DNA from: Bacteroidetes bacterium ADurb.Bin008 | GTDB taxonomy: Bacteria; Bacteroidota; Bacteroidia; Bacteroidales; Tenuifilaceae | Assembly (NCBI GenBank): GCA_002071445.1 | Contig: MWFE01000021.1 | Location: 16,608-80,607 of the forward strand | DNA: 64,000 nt | Reading direction: 5' to 3' | In this document: positions 25,441 through 35,376 of the stretch, piece by piece | How the letters are laid out: each line of letters starts with the position of its first letter | Numbering within the stretch: position 1 is the first letter of the stretch | Notes under the pieces: model-generated | What the model was told of the DNA's origin: nothing | What the model saw: only the letters and a program-made list of their open reading frames with translations | The model's database searches: none | Made by a program: the position numbers and the translations under genes

Positions 25441-25462
25441 CACAGTTTTAATCCCTCTTCAA

Positions 25463-26521
25463 TTGAGAATTTTACAAACCATTAAGCGTTTCGATTTTGG
25501 CGGTGCAGAGAACCATGTAAGAGTCCTTTCCAATGCACTTGCTAATCTTAATCACGATGTTTATATTTTCAGCTTTGAAAGTGGACGTCAAACGAATATG
25601 CTCAATCCCAAAGTTACCTTCTTAGGGTTTTGTGCATTTTGTGGAACACTTTTTTTCAGTGTCCTTAAGTTAATCCGTATCATTCGCAAGCACAAAATTC
25701 AGCTGGTGCATGCCCACCAGCGTTTACCAATTCTGTCGGCATCAATAGCAGGATACATTATGGGAGTCCCGGTAGTTGCCACGGTGCATGGACGCACCGG
25801 TTACGACATTCGTTCCAGGGTATCGAGGGTAATTCCCAGATCTATTATTTTCGTTAGCCGAACAACACTTGAGAAATCTGATTACTACAATCAAATTAAA
25901 GCCAAATCGGTGCTTGTTAATAATGGGATTTCTGATGTGAACGATAATACCGTCTTTATCCCCTATGGGATTGGATATGTAAGCAGAATCGATTCCAAAC
26001 ACGCATGTGTAATTGGCCATCTCATTGATTTAATGCCATCCATTGCGGAGGTCAACAATACAGTAACCCTGTCCATTTTTGGCGGAGGGAAAGAGTTGAA
26101 CCATATAAGGGAAAAGGCAATTGCCGTTAACCGAAAAATGGGGCGGGAAGTTGTAATAATACACGGCTTTGTAGAAAATTTGGGCTCTATGGAGTTATTC
26201 CCTGAGCTAATTTTGGGAGTAGGAAGGGTAGCCATTGAGGCTGCTGCCCGAGGCTGTTCGGTGATATCGGCCAATGCAAACAGGCTGGGGGATCTGATTA
26301 CTCCTGAGAATTATCAGTTTTACAGCGATAATAATTTCGTAAACGTGAATGGTTCTCCTCCAACCGCACAAACTCTTTATAACAGGATTGTCAGTTTCTA
26401 TGAGAATCGAGTGGAGAATAGGAATAAAAGCCTTGAACTGTGTAACGTTATTCATCGTGATTACAACTCGGAAGTAGTGGCCAAAAAGATCACATCGTTA
26501 TATTCCAGGGCGCTGTTATAA
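25463..26521 (+). CDS. Glycosyltransferase family 4-type (GT-B)
   Basis: The 352-residue cytosolic GT-B enzyme uses a TTG start (MRILQTIKRFDFGGAENHV...), placed by the promoter and by the family N-terminus. The N-terminal acceptor domain shows FGGAENHVRVLSNALA (12-27) and VHAHQRLPILSA; the C-terminal nucleotide-sugar domain shows LSIFGGGKELNHIREKA, VVIIHGFVENLGSMELFPE and VAIEAAARGCSVIS, in which the Glu of the E-x7-E region contacts the donor ribose. It probably adds a sugar to a surface polysaccharide or lipid. A flippase gene follows convergently, fitting exopolysaccharide or O-antigen assembly. The linkage is unknown. Confidence 0.85.
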   Translation: MRILQTIKRFDFGGAENHVRVLSNALANLNHDVYIFSFESGRQTNMLNPKVTFLGFCAFCGTLFFSVLKLIRIIRKHKIQLVHAHQRLPILSASIAGYIMGVPVVATVHGRTGYDIRSRVSRVIPRSIIFVSRTTLEKSDYYNQIKAKSVLVNNGISDVNDNTVFIPYGIGYVSRIDSKHACVIGHLIDLMPSIAEVNNTVTLSIFGGGKELNHIREKAIAVNRKMGREVVIIHGFVENLGSMELFPELILGVGRVAIEAAARGCSVISANANRLGDLITPENYQFYSDNNFVNVNGSPPTAQTLYNRIVSFYENRVENRNKSLELCNVIHRDYNSEVVAKKITSLYSRALL

Positions 26522-26610
26522 ACCCTATATTATAGTTCCAAACAATCATAAAAGCGCATTAAGGCATTGCGCAATTGACTATTTGCTTGATGTATTTTAT
26601 TAAATAACTG

Positions 26611-27921
26611 TTATAGCCAAAAGTATGCTGCTGTAAAAACTATGACAGTAAAGGCATTATATAGAGCATAGGCTTTCAGTGGAGTATAGGCCGAAGGCTT
26701 AATTCCCAGTCGGAAATAGAGGTATAGGCAAATCGCAAATTTTTCAATCCAGAATGCTACTAATGCTGCCCAAGCCACCCCGGCAATGCCCCAAAATTGG
26801 ACAAAGAGAAGACTTAATGCGATATGGACAACCAATTCCAGCAGAGAAATGGACAGCAGCGCTTTGGTTTTACCCAATCCGATGGCCACGGTTTGAGGGA
26901 ACAACATTTTGCTGTTAATGGTGAGAAGGTAAATCATGAAAATTTCGGCACTGGCGCTAAAATCCGGATTGAAAACAATGGGAAACAGCGGTTTGCTGAG
27001 AAGTATTGTTACTATGGTAATGGGGAAAAGTATGTGCATATGCCACAGGGTTCGTTCCTTAAGTCGCCTCATTGTTTCATAAAGTTTTTCCTTGATGGAA
27101 AACTCGGGGAGCATGGAGTTGCTCAAACCGTTGGCCATTAACGTAACCAGAGGCAAATCGCGGGCTCCATACCGATAAATGGCAAAAGAAGCCAGATTGA
27201 ATCGGGAGGCGATAATTAACCCATCGATGTATGAAGCAGACCCGCTTAGGAATATTTTCCCTATAAGGGGGAAACCTAAAGCTAAAAACCGTTGGATGAA
27301 GGGCCTGGAAAAGGACAATTGTGAGTGGTTAAGTACCAGCACTAATGCCCAGATTAGCTTTAAAACCGATACCAGCAATAGGGCGTAAACGGCACCAATC
27401 ATACCTAATCTCAACACCACGGCAAGACATACAGCAATGATTTGAATGGAAAATATGATTAGCCCATAGCGTATAATGTTTTTAAACTGATTCTTTAATA
27501 GGTATATATACTCAATGATATACCCGGGCGCACTGATTGCAGTGTATAGGATGGCAAGCCGGTAATGCTCGAAATGGCTTATGCTGTCTAATTGTCGGAA
27601 AATTGGCTCAAAGATCAGCCCAATAGCAAGTGTAATCAGTGCGAAGATGACAATGACAACAAAGGCATTGAATAAGTCGGCCTCTTTGTCGTGTTGGTTA
27701 GATTTTACCAAGGGTAACATGGCCTGGATTAAGCCCGAAATCCAGAATGTGGAGAGAAGCCCTGAGATGAACAGGACGGTTTCGAATATCCCAATCTCCT
27801 CGCGGCTTAGCCCCCATTTGGTGAAAAAAATGCTAATCCCCATGAGGGCAACGTAGCGAATCAGCTGAAAAGCCTGCAGGCTTGTGGTATTGTTTATCGA
27901 TATTTTGGCTGCCCTGATCAT
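26611..27921 (-). CDS. Polysaccharide flippase (Wzx/MATE-like)
   Basis: The ATG at 27921 (MIRAAKISINNTTSL) is preferred to a TTG at 27939; the product is 436 residues of about 12-14 hydrophobic helices, with the N-terminal layout of the polysaccharide transport (PST/MOP) family: AFQLIRYVALMGISIFFTKW, then SGLIQAMLPLVKS. Such proteins flip lipid-linked oligosaccharides across the inner membrane. The gene is convergent with the glycosyltransferase gene, 89 bases between stops. The substrate is unknown. Confidence 0.82.
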   Translation of the reverse strand: MIRAAKISINNTTSLQAFQLIRYVALMGISIFFTKWGLSREEIGIFETVLFISGLLSTFWISGLIQAMLPLVKSNQHDKEADLFNAFVVIVIFALITLAIGLIFEPIFRQLDSISHFEHYRLAILYTAISAPGYIIEYIYLLKNQFKNIIRYGLIIFSIQIIAVCLAVVLRLGMIGAVYALLLVSVLKLIWALVLVLNHSQLSFSRPFIQRFLALGFPLIGKIFLSGSASYIDGLIIASRFNLASFAIYRYGARDLPLVTLMANGLSNSMLPEFSIKEKLYETMRRLKERTLWHMHILFPITIVTILLSKPLFPIVFNPDFSASAEIFMIYLLTINSKMLFPQTVAIGLGKTKALLSISLLELVVHIALSLLFVQFWGIAGVAWAALVAFWIEKFAICLYLYFRLGIKPSAYTPLKAYALYNAFTVIVFTAAYFWL

Positions 27922-28031
27922 GTCGAGAAGGTGGTGCAATTTATGAATAAAAACGGGATCAGCATAATTTATGCATCATTAACGGTTGCAGCAATTGATG
28001 TTAATGCTCATCATAACGTGAAAATAAGTTT

Positions 28032-28065
28032 TTTGGTTTTTTTTGAGAAAAAAACTCTATATTTG
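28032..28065 (+). promoter_or_regulatory. Promoter of tRNA-His
   Basis: TTTG (28032-28035), 22 bases, TATATTTG (28058-28065), ending 13 bases before the mature tRNA 5' end. A good match to the consensus. Confidence 0.65.
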
Positions 28066-28078
28066 CCTCCTCAAAATG

Positions 28079-28155
<77 letters not shown>

Positions 28156-28157
28156 GC

Positions 28158-28190
28158 AGTGCTTCAGGTTTTGCTGAAGCACTTTTTTTA
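28158..28190 (+). terminator. Intrinsic terminator of tRNA-His
   Basis: Perfect 10-bp stem AGTGCTTCAG/CTGAAGCACT, 6-base loop, then a T-run, starting 3 bases after CCA. Confidence 0.85.
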
Positions 28191-28397
28191 TGATACGCCC
28201 AAAAAGTATTTGACATTCCCTGATGCTGTTCCGTTACTCCATCACATTTTAGCCCCAAGACATTCTTTTTTTACGCCAATTCTTAAAAAGTGCTAAAAGT
28301 GATCCAAATCATCTTAAAATAAGTTGATTCTGTATTGCATAATGAAAAATAAGCCCTATATTGTATTCAATTTGATAACTAGTAATCTGACCCAATA

Positions 28398-28631
28398 ATG
28401 AGAGATTCGAAGATGATGCTTGGTTTGGTGTGCGATATGTTTATTGCAGCGAATCCTAATTACTTTTATCAACAGGTGATTTATTTCCCATTTTATAAGG
28501 GTATGAGGAGCAACCCTCCGTACTTATGCCTTTCCGATATTTTCATTGACCAGGTTGATATTAAACTGGTAGAAGAACAGTCGGAAAACAAGAGTATTAA
28601 TTCGGCAGCATGCTTCTTTTTCAAGAATTAA
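28398..28631 (+). CDS. Possible small hypothetical protein
   Basis: An open frame of 77 codons starts with ATG and has a mixed, protein-like composition (FPFYKGMRSNPPYLCLSDIF), no signal peptide and no known motif. Base composition resembles neighbouring genes. No -7 box is evident in front. It ends 12 bases from the stop of the sigma-54 activator gene on the opposite strand. It may be real, a remnant, or chance. Confidence 0.3.
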   Translation: MRDSKMMLGLVCDMFIAANPNYFYQQVIYFPFYKGMRSNPPYLCLSDIFIDQVDIKLVEEQSENKSINSAACFFFKN

Positions 28632-28643
28632 ATTCTTCAGGGC

Positions 28644-29810
28644 TTATTTGAAAATGGGCTGTGAGAACAGCTGAACATCTTTTTCGGTAATCTCCTTTTC
28701 GCACAGGATAATTAACCTTTCAATCACATTTCTAAATTCTCTGATGTTCCCGGTCCACGAGTTTTTCTGAAGAGCTGCTAAAGCCTCGTTGGTAATTGTT
28801 TTCGGCGGGATACCATACTCTTCACAGATAAGGCTGATGAAATGCCGGGCCAATACGGGAATGTCTTCAATCCTCTCATTGAGCGACGGAACGTGAATGA
28901 TGATTACGCTTAAGCGGTGGTAAAGGTCTTCGCGGAACCTGCCTGCCTCGATTTCCTCATGGAGGTTTTTATTGGTTGCTGCGATTATCCTAACATGTAC
29001 GTTTATATCCTTGTCACTGCCAACCCGTGTTATCTTATTTTCTTGAAGCGCTCGTAGCACCTTTGCCTGTGCGCTTAAGCTCATATCGCCTATTTCGTCC
29101 ATGAATAGTGTTCCACCATCGGCCTGTTCAAATTTACCTTTTCGCTGTTTTATGGCAGAGGTGAATGCCCCTTTTTCGTGCCCAAATAACTCACTCTCGA
29201 TGAGTTCAGAGGGGATTGCGGCGCAATTTACTTCCACAAAGGGCATATCGGCACGGTTGCTTTTCTCGTGCAGCCATCGGGCAACCAATTCCTTGCCGGT
29301 TCCGTTGGCTCCCGTGATCAGCACTCTGGCGTCAGTTGGAGCCACTTTTTCTATCACGTCTTTCACCTTCCTAATCGCCGGAGATTCCCCGACAATATCG
29401 AAGGTTTTACTTACCTGCCTCTTTAAAATTTTTGTCTCCTTTATCAGCGTGGTTTTATCGGTTGCGTTGCGTATGGTGATGAGAATGCGATTCAGGTCAA
29501 GGGGTTTTTCAATGAAATCGAATGCCCCCTTTTTAATGGCTTCAACAGCTGTATCGATATTGCCATGCCCCGAAATCATGATGACGGGCACTTCGGCCGA
29601 ACGGCTAAGCAGCTGGTCAAGAACCTCTATGCCATCCATTTGTGGCATTTTAATATCGCAAAGCACAACATCATAGCTGTTATTTTGAAACATTTCAATT
29701 CCAATTATGCCATCTTCCGCCAGATCAACAACATGCTTCTCATATTCCAGAATTTCTTTGAGAGAATTACGTATTGCCCGTTCATCGTCTATAACCAATA
29801 TTTTCGACAT
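28644..29810 (-). CDS. Sigma-54-type response regulator without DNA-binding domain
   Basis: The 388-residue protein has a receiver domain (1-115, phosphoacceptor Asp52 in VVLCDIKMPQMDG, with Thr/Ser and Lys switch residues VPVIMISGHG, EKPLDL) and a sigma-54-interacting AAA+ domain (about 135-380). The latter has Walker A GANGTGKE, loop L1 GAFTSA (214-219; the family norm is GAFTGA), and Walker B GGTLFMDEIGD. It stops soon after the AAA+ domain (ITEKDVQLFSQPIFK), so the Fis-type helix-turn-helix that NtrC proteins use to bind enhancers is absent. Such proteins may act on sigma-54 by diffusion or via a partner. No histidine kinase is adjacent. A -7 box lies upstream. Confidence 0.9.
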   Translation of the reverse strand: MSKILVIDDERAIRNSLKEILEYEKHVVDLAEDGIIGIEMFQNNSYDVVLCDIKMPQMDGIEVLDQLLSRSAEVPVIMISGHGNIDTAVEAIKKGAFDFIEKPLDLNRILITIRNATDKTTLIKETKILKRQVSKTFDIVGESPAIRKVKDVIEKVAPTDARVLITGANGTGKELVARWLHEKSNRADMPFVEVNCAAIPSELIESELFGHEKGAFTSAIKQRKGKFEQADGGTLFMDEIGDMSLSAQAKVLRALQENKITRVGSDKDINVHVRIIAATNKNLHEEIEAGRFREDLYHRLSVIIIHVPSLNERIEDIPVLARHFISLICEEYGIPPKTITNEALAALQKNSWTGNIREFRNVIERLIILCEKEITEKDVQLFSQPIFK

Positions 29811-29865
29811 GGAATCCCTTAATTTTAAGTTGCAAAAAATCTTATTCAGAGCTGTTAACCCAATG

Positions 29866-29873
29866 CAAATATA
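29866..29873 (-). promoter_or_regulatory. -7 box of sigma-54 activator gene
   Basis: Minus-strand TATATTTG matches TAnnTTTG, 55 bases before the ATG. The rest of the 29811-30049 spacer has no gene; a palindrome CCGTTTAAACGG lies at 29971-29982. Confidence 0.45.
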
Positions 29874-30049
29874 GAAAAAATAAGATAATCATTGGTTGGA
29901 CACCAGGGTTTAGTATGGAAGAAGCAATAACCCCGGCTTGACGAAAACAAATTGGATGTTGTAAATCCGTCCGTTTAAACGGGCTTGTAACAGGTGGAAC
30001 CTTATTGTGGAAGGAAGGAGTAAAGTTAATAATGAGAAAAAATTTTCCA

Positions 30050-30757
30050 CTACTCGTAGCAGAACGAGATTATTTTTATCACATCGTCTTGGCGATTGAA
30101 CTTAAGGTTATTAGTTTGCACGAAATCTTTTAAGGATTCCCATTTATCCGGATATAATTTCCGTAAATCTCGCATCCTGTTGATGTTGATTATTTTATTC
30201 CCTTTTTTTATCAGATACATTTTTTTCAGGGTGATGTCAACATTAATGGACCTGTCGATTTGCTTGTATGCCCCGGCATCATCCCAAGTGTTGATCCTAG
30301 CCACCGACGAGGTGATGGTTGAAGCCCCGTATGCTCCCCTGTTATCGGCCGAACTTTTTATCTCAGTCTTACGGTTCAGTAAAAGTTCATCCCCGCCTGT
30401 CAACGATTGTATAACTTCAGCTATTTCTTTGGAATTAATGGGAATGAAGGTCCTTTTCCCGTATGAGATAGCTGCAATCTCAGGTAACCCGGCCAGTTGG
30501 TAGGCGTTGTTATCGTTATCAAGGAAATAAATTCCATTTGTGAGTAAGTTGTAATTGAGATAAGTCTCAGTATGTGTACCGTCCTTAAAGAACACCTTTC
30601 CCATATAAAAAACGGGATCAAGCATTTGATCCTTCAGGGTCATTTCTTCAACCAGGTTAAAACGGTTTTTTTCGATGCTTACAGTTTTATTATCCTGAGA
30701 AAATATTGATATAGAGTGTAGCAGGACAATGAGCAGGGTGGCTAATCGGAGTTTCAT
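30050..30757 (-). CDS. Hypothetical secreted protein
   Basis: The 235-residue protein has a signal peptide (1-20, ends SIFSQ). The body is not recognised: Asp/Asn-rich, with the stretch GGDELLLNRKTEIKSSADNRG and a C-terminal LYPDKWESLKDFV. No lipobox, no membrane helix besides the signal. Its neighbour upstream (30878-33097) also encodes a secreted protein of unknown function and is transcribed in the same direction, with a 120-base gap. The two lie in the envelope island with the OmpA-PD40 protein. The role is unknown. Confidence 0.7.
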   Translation of the reverse strand: MKLRLATLLIVLLHSISIFSQDNKTVSIEKNRFNLVEEMTLKDQMLDPVFYMGKVFFKDGTHTETYLNYNLLTNGIYFLDNDNNAYQLAGLPEIAAISYGKRTFIPINSKEIAEVIQSLTGGDELLLNRKTEIKSSADNRGAYGASTITSSVARINTWDDAGAYKQIDRSINVDITLKKMYLIKKGNKIININRMRDLRKLYPDKWESLKDFVQTNNLKFNRQDDVIKIISFCYE

Positions 30758-30877
30758 GATTGTTTATATTAAGTTAAAGTTAACCCAATAGTATCAGGAC
30801 GTTGATAGTTATTATGACTAACAAATCTAATAAATAATTCCTGAAAAATACTTTTATCGTACAGACCGGATTTAGTT

Positions 30878-33097
30878 CTAAAAATTCTTGTAAAGAATAT
30901 CGCATTTGTCGGTAACAATGAGGTATTTCAACTTCGCATCGCTTTGGTCGGAATTGTTGCAGTAGCCCAGCAGATTTATCTCGTTGCTTGAAATGCTGAA
31001 AATCCGGTTAATGCAAAAACTTTCATCGGAAAGTATAGGGGTGTTCCCCAAAAGCCTGCCATTATCAGATAGTTCAACGATAACGTGAGCCATATGGTGT
31101 TCGCTTTTTCCTGCATTCAGCTTTTTTCCATTTAAATCAAGCGATGTGAAATTGAAAAATGCCAGATATTTGCCCTCGGCCTTGACAATATCCACCAGTT
31201 GCCCCTGAATATCGATATCAGTTTGCCATTGAATACTACCCAATGAGTCGGCCATGGCAATGGTGAATGAGTGATAGAGGTCGTTGCTATCGGGAACTTT
31301 GGTGGCAAAGCCAAATATGCTGATTTGGTTAATGTCGTCGAAATTGTAGTACACAGGTAATGCGTCGATGTTGATATTACTGCTGAAAACATCCCTTCCT
31401 TTGTCGTCGAGTCTAATAAGGGTATTCACGTATTCGTTCTCGGCTTTGGTGCCGCTAACCACCACCATGCACCCCTGTTCAAAGCCAACAATATGGGATG
31501 CGCAATCGCCATCGGGGATGGCATTTTTCCCCTTAGCACCTATTTCGCGTACCCACTCAACCTTTTTATCGGTGCCAATTTTTGCCGCAAAAGCCATGGG
31601 TGGCATATTTGCCCGCCGAATTGCACCCGAAGTATATTTGGGCTCGCCCAGAATGTCGAAAACACTTCGGGTTAAATAGGGTTGAGTTTTACTATCCTGA
31701 CTACTCTGAGGAATGGGATTTAGCGGTATAGAAACTCCACGGGCACCGGCAGCATTGCCCAGCATGCTTTTCGTGAGGCTCTCTCTGGTGAGGTAAACCC
31801 TTAAGTTTTCCAGATCGCTATCCATGGATTGTATAAGAAATTGCATTTCCTGATTGGTAAAATTCTTCAATCCTGTTTCGCCTCCGTACTGCTGTTCGAA
31901 AAACTCCTTGAACCGGGCCACCTTATCATTGTCAATGGCACCTTTCAACGTATTGAGCATTCTCTCGGTAGTGGTCAGCTCCTGCGCAAGACGATGGTAG
32001 AACCTCAGTTTTCTGTTCATCAAATCGGAAGTGCTATCGTCAGGATTGTTTAGTGGCGATTTTTCAAGGATAAGAAAACTTTGTCGCCCTTCAAGGTATT
32101 TAAACAGCTCTCTTACTAACGAGTTATTATCATATTTGCCCAGTCTGAACAGGAATAAATCGTCGAACGAGGGGTATTTTTCATCCTGTAAAATGGTTTG
32201 TGCCAATGAAATTTTCCTTTTATTATCCACAAACATTTTTTGAATGGATGATATTTCGTGGCGTAGAGATACTATATCGTTGTTGTATGTATGCATAAAA
32301 TCGTTAATCCATTTACCATAATCCCAAAGATCAAACGTATCCTTTAAAAAATCGCTATTGATGATTCCGTCGAGACGGTAGGTTTCAATATTTTTCAGGC
32401 GGTAAGCCTGATTATGCCCTGCTATGGGATATGCATTGATAAGGGACTTGTAATTGTTAAAGGATTCGATACTACGGTTAAATTCATTTTTAAGTGATTC
32501 TAAGGATGATAGTAGAGTATTATCGGTACGAAGCAGAGCTTCGTTATAGTTCTCGTACTTTTCATTTATCTGGTTGAATAGTCGGATACAGTTGTTGTAG
32601 TGATCTTTGGATTGCTCAAGCGACTTGTAGATTAAGTTGACGGAGTCCTTATAGTGGCTGTAAAAGATGTTTTTTTGGTTAACATAGTTTAGCACATCCT
32701 GATCTTCAACCCTTTTGCCTGCTGTTTCTATGGGTATGTTGGCATAAAATTCCCGATTCTTTCGCACCTTGTCTTCTTCAACGAAGCGCGGGAACAATGA
32801 GTAGTAGAGTACAACATTGCCCACCCAGTAGTTTGCCAGTTCAAACTCCCGAAGGGGGTCAAGGTTTTGAAGAATCATTTCGGCGGTATAACCAAGCTGG
32901 ATATACGTGTTGGCAAAGTGGGGGTTCTGATTTTGGTATAGGAAAAGCCTGTAGTAAAGCTGTTGTGGCTCAAGGGTGCCAATTTGGTTGTAAAGATCTT
33001 TGTAGTTGACCTCCTGGGCATGGGAAACCGAACAAATTAGACCACCAAACCACAGGAAGGCGGTTATTTTTATTAGAAATTTTTTTAAGGGTATCAT
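30878..33097 (-). CDS. Hypothetical secreted protein, envelope island
   Basis: The ATG at 33097 (MIPLKKFLIKITAF) starts the signal peptide directly (1-28, ends VSHAQ); an upstream ATG at 33121 is less likely. The product is 739 residues. The first two thirds are helical and charged, with many Asn and coiled-coil-like heptads (EYEN-type, DKVARFKEFFEQQ); the C-terminal third has beta-rich repeats resembling a propeller (SIFGFATKVPDS..., LDLNGKKLNAG). No enzyme motif. The start is 37 bases after the stop of the OmpA-PD40 gene and in the same direction, so it is probably co-transcribed and functionally linked. Confidence 0.75.
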   Translation of the reverse strand: MIPLKKFLIKITAFLWFGGLICSVSHAQEVNYKDLYNQIGTLEPQQLYYRLFLYQNQNPHFANTYIQLGYTAEMILQNLDPLREFELANYWVGNVVLYYSLFPRFVEEDKVRKNREFYANIPIETAGKRVEDQDVLNYVNQKNIFYSHYKDSVNLIYKSLEQSKDHYNNCIRLFNQINEKYENYNEALLRTDNTLLSSLESLKNEFNRSIESFNNYKSLINAYPIAGHNQAYRLKNIETYRLDGIINSDFLKDTFDLWDYGKWINDFMHTYNNDIVSLRHEISSIQKMFVDNKRKISLAQTILQDEKYPSFDDLFLFRLGKYDNNSLVRELFKYLEGRQSFLILEKSPLNNPDDSTSDLMNRKLRFYHRLAQELTTTERMLNTLKGAIDNDKVARFKEFFEQQYGGETGLKNFTNQEMQFLIQSMDSDLENLRVYLTRESLTKSMLGNAAGARGVSIPLNPIPQSSQDSKTQPYLTRSVFDILGEPKYTSGAIRRANMPPMAFAAKIGTDKKVEWVREIGAKGKNAIPDGDCASHIVGFEQGCMVVVSGTKAENEYVNTLIRLDDKGRDVFSSNINIDALPVYYNFDDINQISIFGFATKVPDSNDLYHSFTIAMADSLGSIQWQTDIDIQGQLVDIVKAEGKYLAFFNFTSLDLNGKKLNAGKSEHHMAHVIVELSDNGRLLGNTPILSDESFCINRIFSISSNEINLLGYCNNSDQSDAKLKYLIVTDKCDILYKNF

Positions 33098-33134
33098 GTT
33101 TGTTAACTCATTAAAATTCATTGTAATGCTGCTC

Positions 33135-35219
33135 TTAGACTCCTTCGGTTGTTCCTTCTTCGAGGATATCGATTATTTTAAATTCCACCCTTCGGTTAAG
33201 GGCACGATTCTCGTCAGAGGTGTTTGGTACCATTGGCTTAGTAAGCCCATACCCTTTTGCCACAATTCTCTCGCTGGGTACCTCAAAATCCAGCAAGTAC
33301 CTTACAACGGCTTGAGCCCTCTTTTCGGATAGCAAAAGGTTGTATCCTGCATTGCCCACGTTGTCGGTATGTGCTGCAATTTCAATCACAATATTCGGAT
33401 TGTCCTTTAGCAGGGTGATAACCCTGTCGAGTTCGGGAAACGATTCTGACGACAGTTCAGCCGAGTTTGTCCCAAAGTTGATGTTGTTCAACCGTATTGA
33501 TGTTTGCTCTTTGAGCGGGACCAGTTCGGCGGTAAGGGTTGAACTTTCCTGTTTTCCCAGGTCAACCACCTGGTTGTGGAATGAGTATCCCTGTGCTCCG
33601 CGAATTGTAAATTCATATTCATCACCCTCACGAAGCATGGCGGTTACCTTTCCATTTTTAACATCTTCAATGGAAAAAACAATGGTTTCGTCACGGTTAA
33701 GGTTTCGGATTAACACCTCTGCTGCTACCCCTTCTTCTGTTTCGGAGTCGGCAATGACAATTTCGAAGGCACGTTTTTTAGCCTCAAGGGGAAGCGATCT
33801 TTCAAATCTTCGGAAAATAACATCCCCCGAAACATTCAGATTAAAAGAGTTTTCGCCAAACCAATCGGCCGAAGCGTTAACGGAATACTCATTCCCCAAA
33901 GGCAGGGAGAAGGAGTAAACACCGGGTTCAATGGCTGTTCCCGAGAATTTTTGCTCTTTGTTTTCTGCGTTTTCAACGGTTATGATGGCATCTATCGGTT
34001 TGAATATTTCGCTATCGTACACCGAAACCACCAGTTCAATTCTCTCAAAAAGCTCAATCTTTTCGGGAGCATATTTCTTATCATCTTCCCGATAATCGAC
34101 CATAAAACTTGCAAATGAAAATCCGCGCCTTCGGACGTCTACAATATAGTTTGACCCGTCGAGCAGAGGGAGTTCGAATTCGCCGGTCTGTGCATCGCTG
34201 TAGAATGTTCCCAGCACTTGCAGGGTTGTGGGTTCAAAAACGGTTAGAGTTGCGTCGATGGGGTTCCCGGTGGCCTGAGAAAGCACTTTACCTTTTGAGG
34301 GTAGGGTTTTATTTGGATGATAATTTTCGGGTAAAGTCATGCTGAAAATACTCCCAAACTCCTGCTTGCGTGCCTGCCATTTCCGCAGGAAGTAAATTTT
34401 CCCGTTAACAAATGTCGGGTTAATGTTTGTGGCTTCGGACGCTATTTCAGCCACTTTTAGCGGGACAAGCCAATTGTCCTGTAGTATTTCACTTGTGAAG
34501 AATATGTTGTACCCTTCGCGATATTGATCGGGGAGAATCGAAGAGAAAAAAACCGTTTTCCCGTCGATGCACACATTGGGGCCATACTCGCACCCCCTGT
34601 TAATCCCATCATGTAGGGGTTGAGGCACATTCCAACTATTGTCAGTATTTTTTATCGAGGAGAAAATCCTTTGGCACTGAGGTGAATCCTTCGGTTTTTT
34701 TATATTTTCATCGCTAATCCTACGGGAGAAGAATAGTCTATCCTCCCCGGGGGTTATGGAGGGATACAATTCGTCTTCCTCCGTATTGATGGGGCTGCCA
34801 ATGTTTATCGGCTCACTCCACCCATTGGGCCCACGTTTGGAGTAGTAAATATCGAAACCGCCTTTAGAGTCGGGGAAATTGGCATGGAAAAATAAAAGTT
34901 TACCGTTGTAATTAAGCGATGGCCCTTCAATATTGTACCCATCACCATGATGTTTGTTAATGATGTCTATGGGTTGCACCTCACTCCAAACACCGTTTTC
35001 GAGACGTGTTTCGTAAAGTTGGTTTTTGCCAATAATGGTAAAGGATATAACCATGTAATCTTCGTCTTGATTGATGGTAAAGCCCTGAACACTCTCCCAG
35101 GTACCAACTTTTTGAGGTACTTCAACCTGTGCAAAAAGATGGATTGAAAATGTTGAAAGTAACATTAATAATGCGTTGTGAAAAATGAACAAGTATTTAG
35201 CCCTGCCCTTATGTGCCAT
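33135..35219 (-). CDS. OmpA-family protein with WD40-like (PD40) repeats
   Basis: The 694-residue protein has a signal peptide (1-31, ends HLFAQ), PD40/TolB-like blades (about 50-300; GKLLFFHANFPDSKGGFDIY, EDRLFFSRRIS), carboxypeptidase-regulatory-like beta domains (about 305-560), and a C-terminal OmpA domain (about 575-694; INFGTNSAELS, IAAHTDNVGNAGYN, LSEKRAQAVV). It should bind peptidoglycan and display a sensor propeller. This architecture occurs near surface or gliding systems in Bacteroidota. The TPR-CHAT gene is divergent. It is the first gene of the minus-strand set. Confidence 0.86.
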   Translation of the reverse strand: MAHKGRAKYLFIFHNALLMLLSTFSIHLFAQVEVPQKVGTWESVQGFTINQDEDYMVISFTIIGKNQLYETRLENGVWSEVQPIDIINKHHGDGYNIEGPSLNYNGKLLFFHANFPDSKGGFDIYYSKRGPNGWSEPINIGSPINTEEDELYPSITPGEDRLFFSRRISDENIKKPKDSPQCQRIFSSIKNTDNSWNVPQPLHDGINRGCEYGPNVCIDGKTVFFSSILPDQYREGYNIFFTSEILQDNWLVPLKVAEIASEATNINPTFVNGKIYFLRKWQARKQEFGSIFSMTLPENYHPNKTLPSKGKVLSQATGNPIDATLTVFEPTTLQVLGTFYSDAQTGEFELPLLDGSNYIVDVRRRGFSFASFMVDYREDDKKYAPEKIELFERIELVVSVYDSEIFKPIDAIITVENAENKEQKFSGTAIEPGVYSFSLPLGNEYSVNASADWFGENSFNLNVSGDVIFRRFERSLPLEAKKRAFEIVIADSETEEGVAAEVLIRNLNRDETIVFSIEDVKNGKVTAMLREGDEYEFTIRGAQGYSFHNQVVDLGKQESSTLTAELVPLKEQTSIRLNNINFGTNSAELSSESFPELDRVITLLKDNPNIVIEIAAHTDNVGNAGYNLLLSEKRAQAVVRYLLDFEVPSERIVAKGYGLTKPMVPNTSDENRALNRRVEFKIIDILEEGTTEGV

Positions 35220-35256
35220 GTTGTTAAGAAATTAATAAAGTAATTGTCTTATCATT

Positions 35257-35264
35257 CAAATTTA
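35257..35264 (-). promoter_or_regulatory. -7 box of OmpA-PD40 gene
   Basis: Minus-strand TAAATTTG matches TAnnTTTG, 37 bases before the ATG. Confidence 0.45.
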
Positions 35265-35351
35265 CTGCTAAATTATGTAAAACTATTTTAAAATCTCAGC
35301 TAAGAGACAGGTTGGTTAAAAAAAATGCCGTTTCAAGCGCTATTATTGACA

Positions 35352-35359
35352 TAAATTTG
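35352..35359 (+). promoter_or_regulatory. Possible -7 box of TPR-CHAT gene
   Basis: TAAATTTG matches the -7 consensus but implies a leader of about 110 bases. The leader contains the GTGGCA boxes listed next. Confidence 0.35.
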
Positions 35360-35376
35360 ATTTTGTGTTATTAAAA

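Noticed and set aside
29971..29982. Palindrome CCGTTTAAACGG
   Set aside because: Short, and not placed clearly against a promoter; noted only within the spacer.
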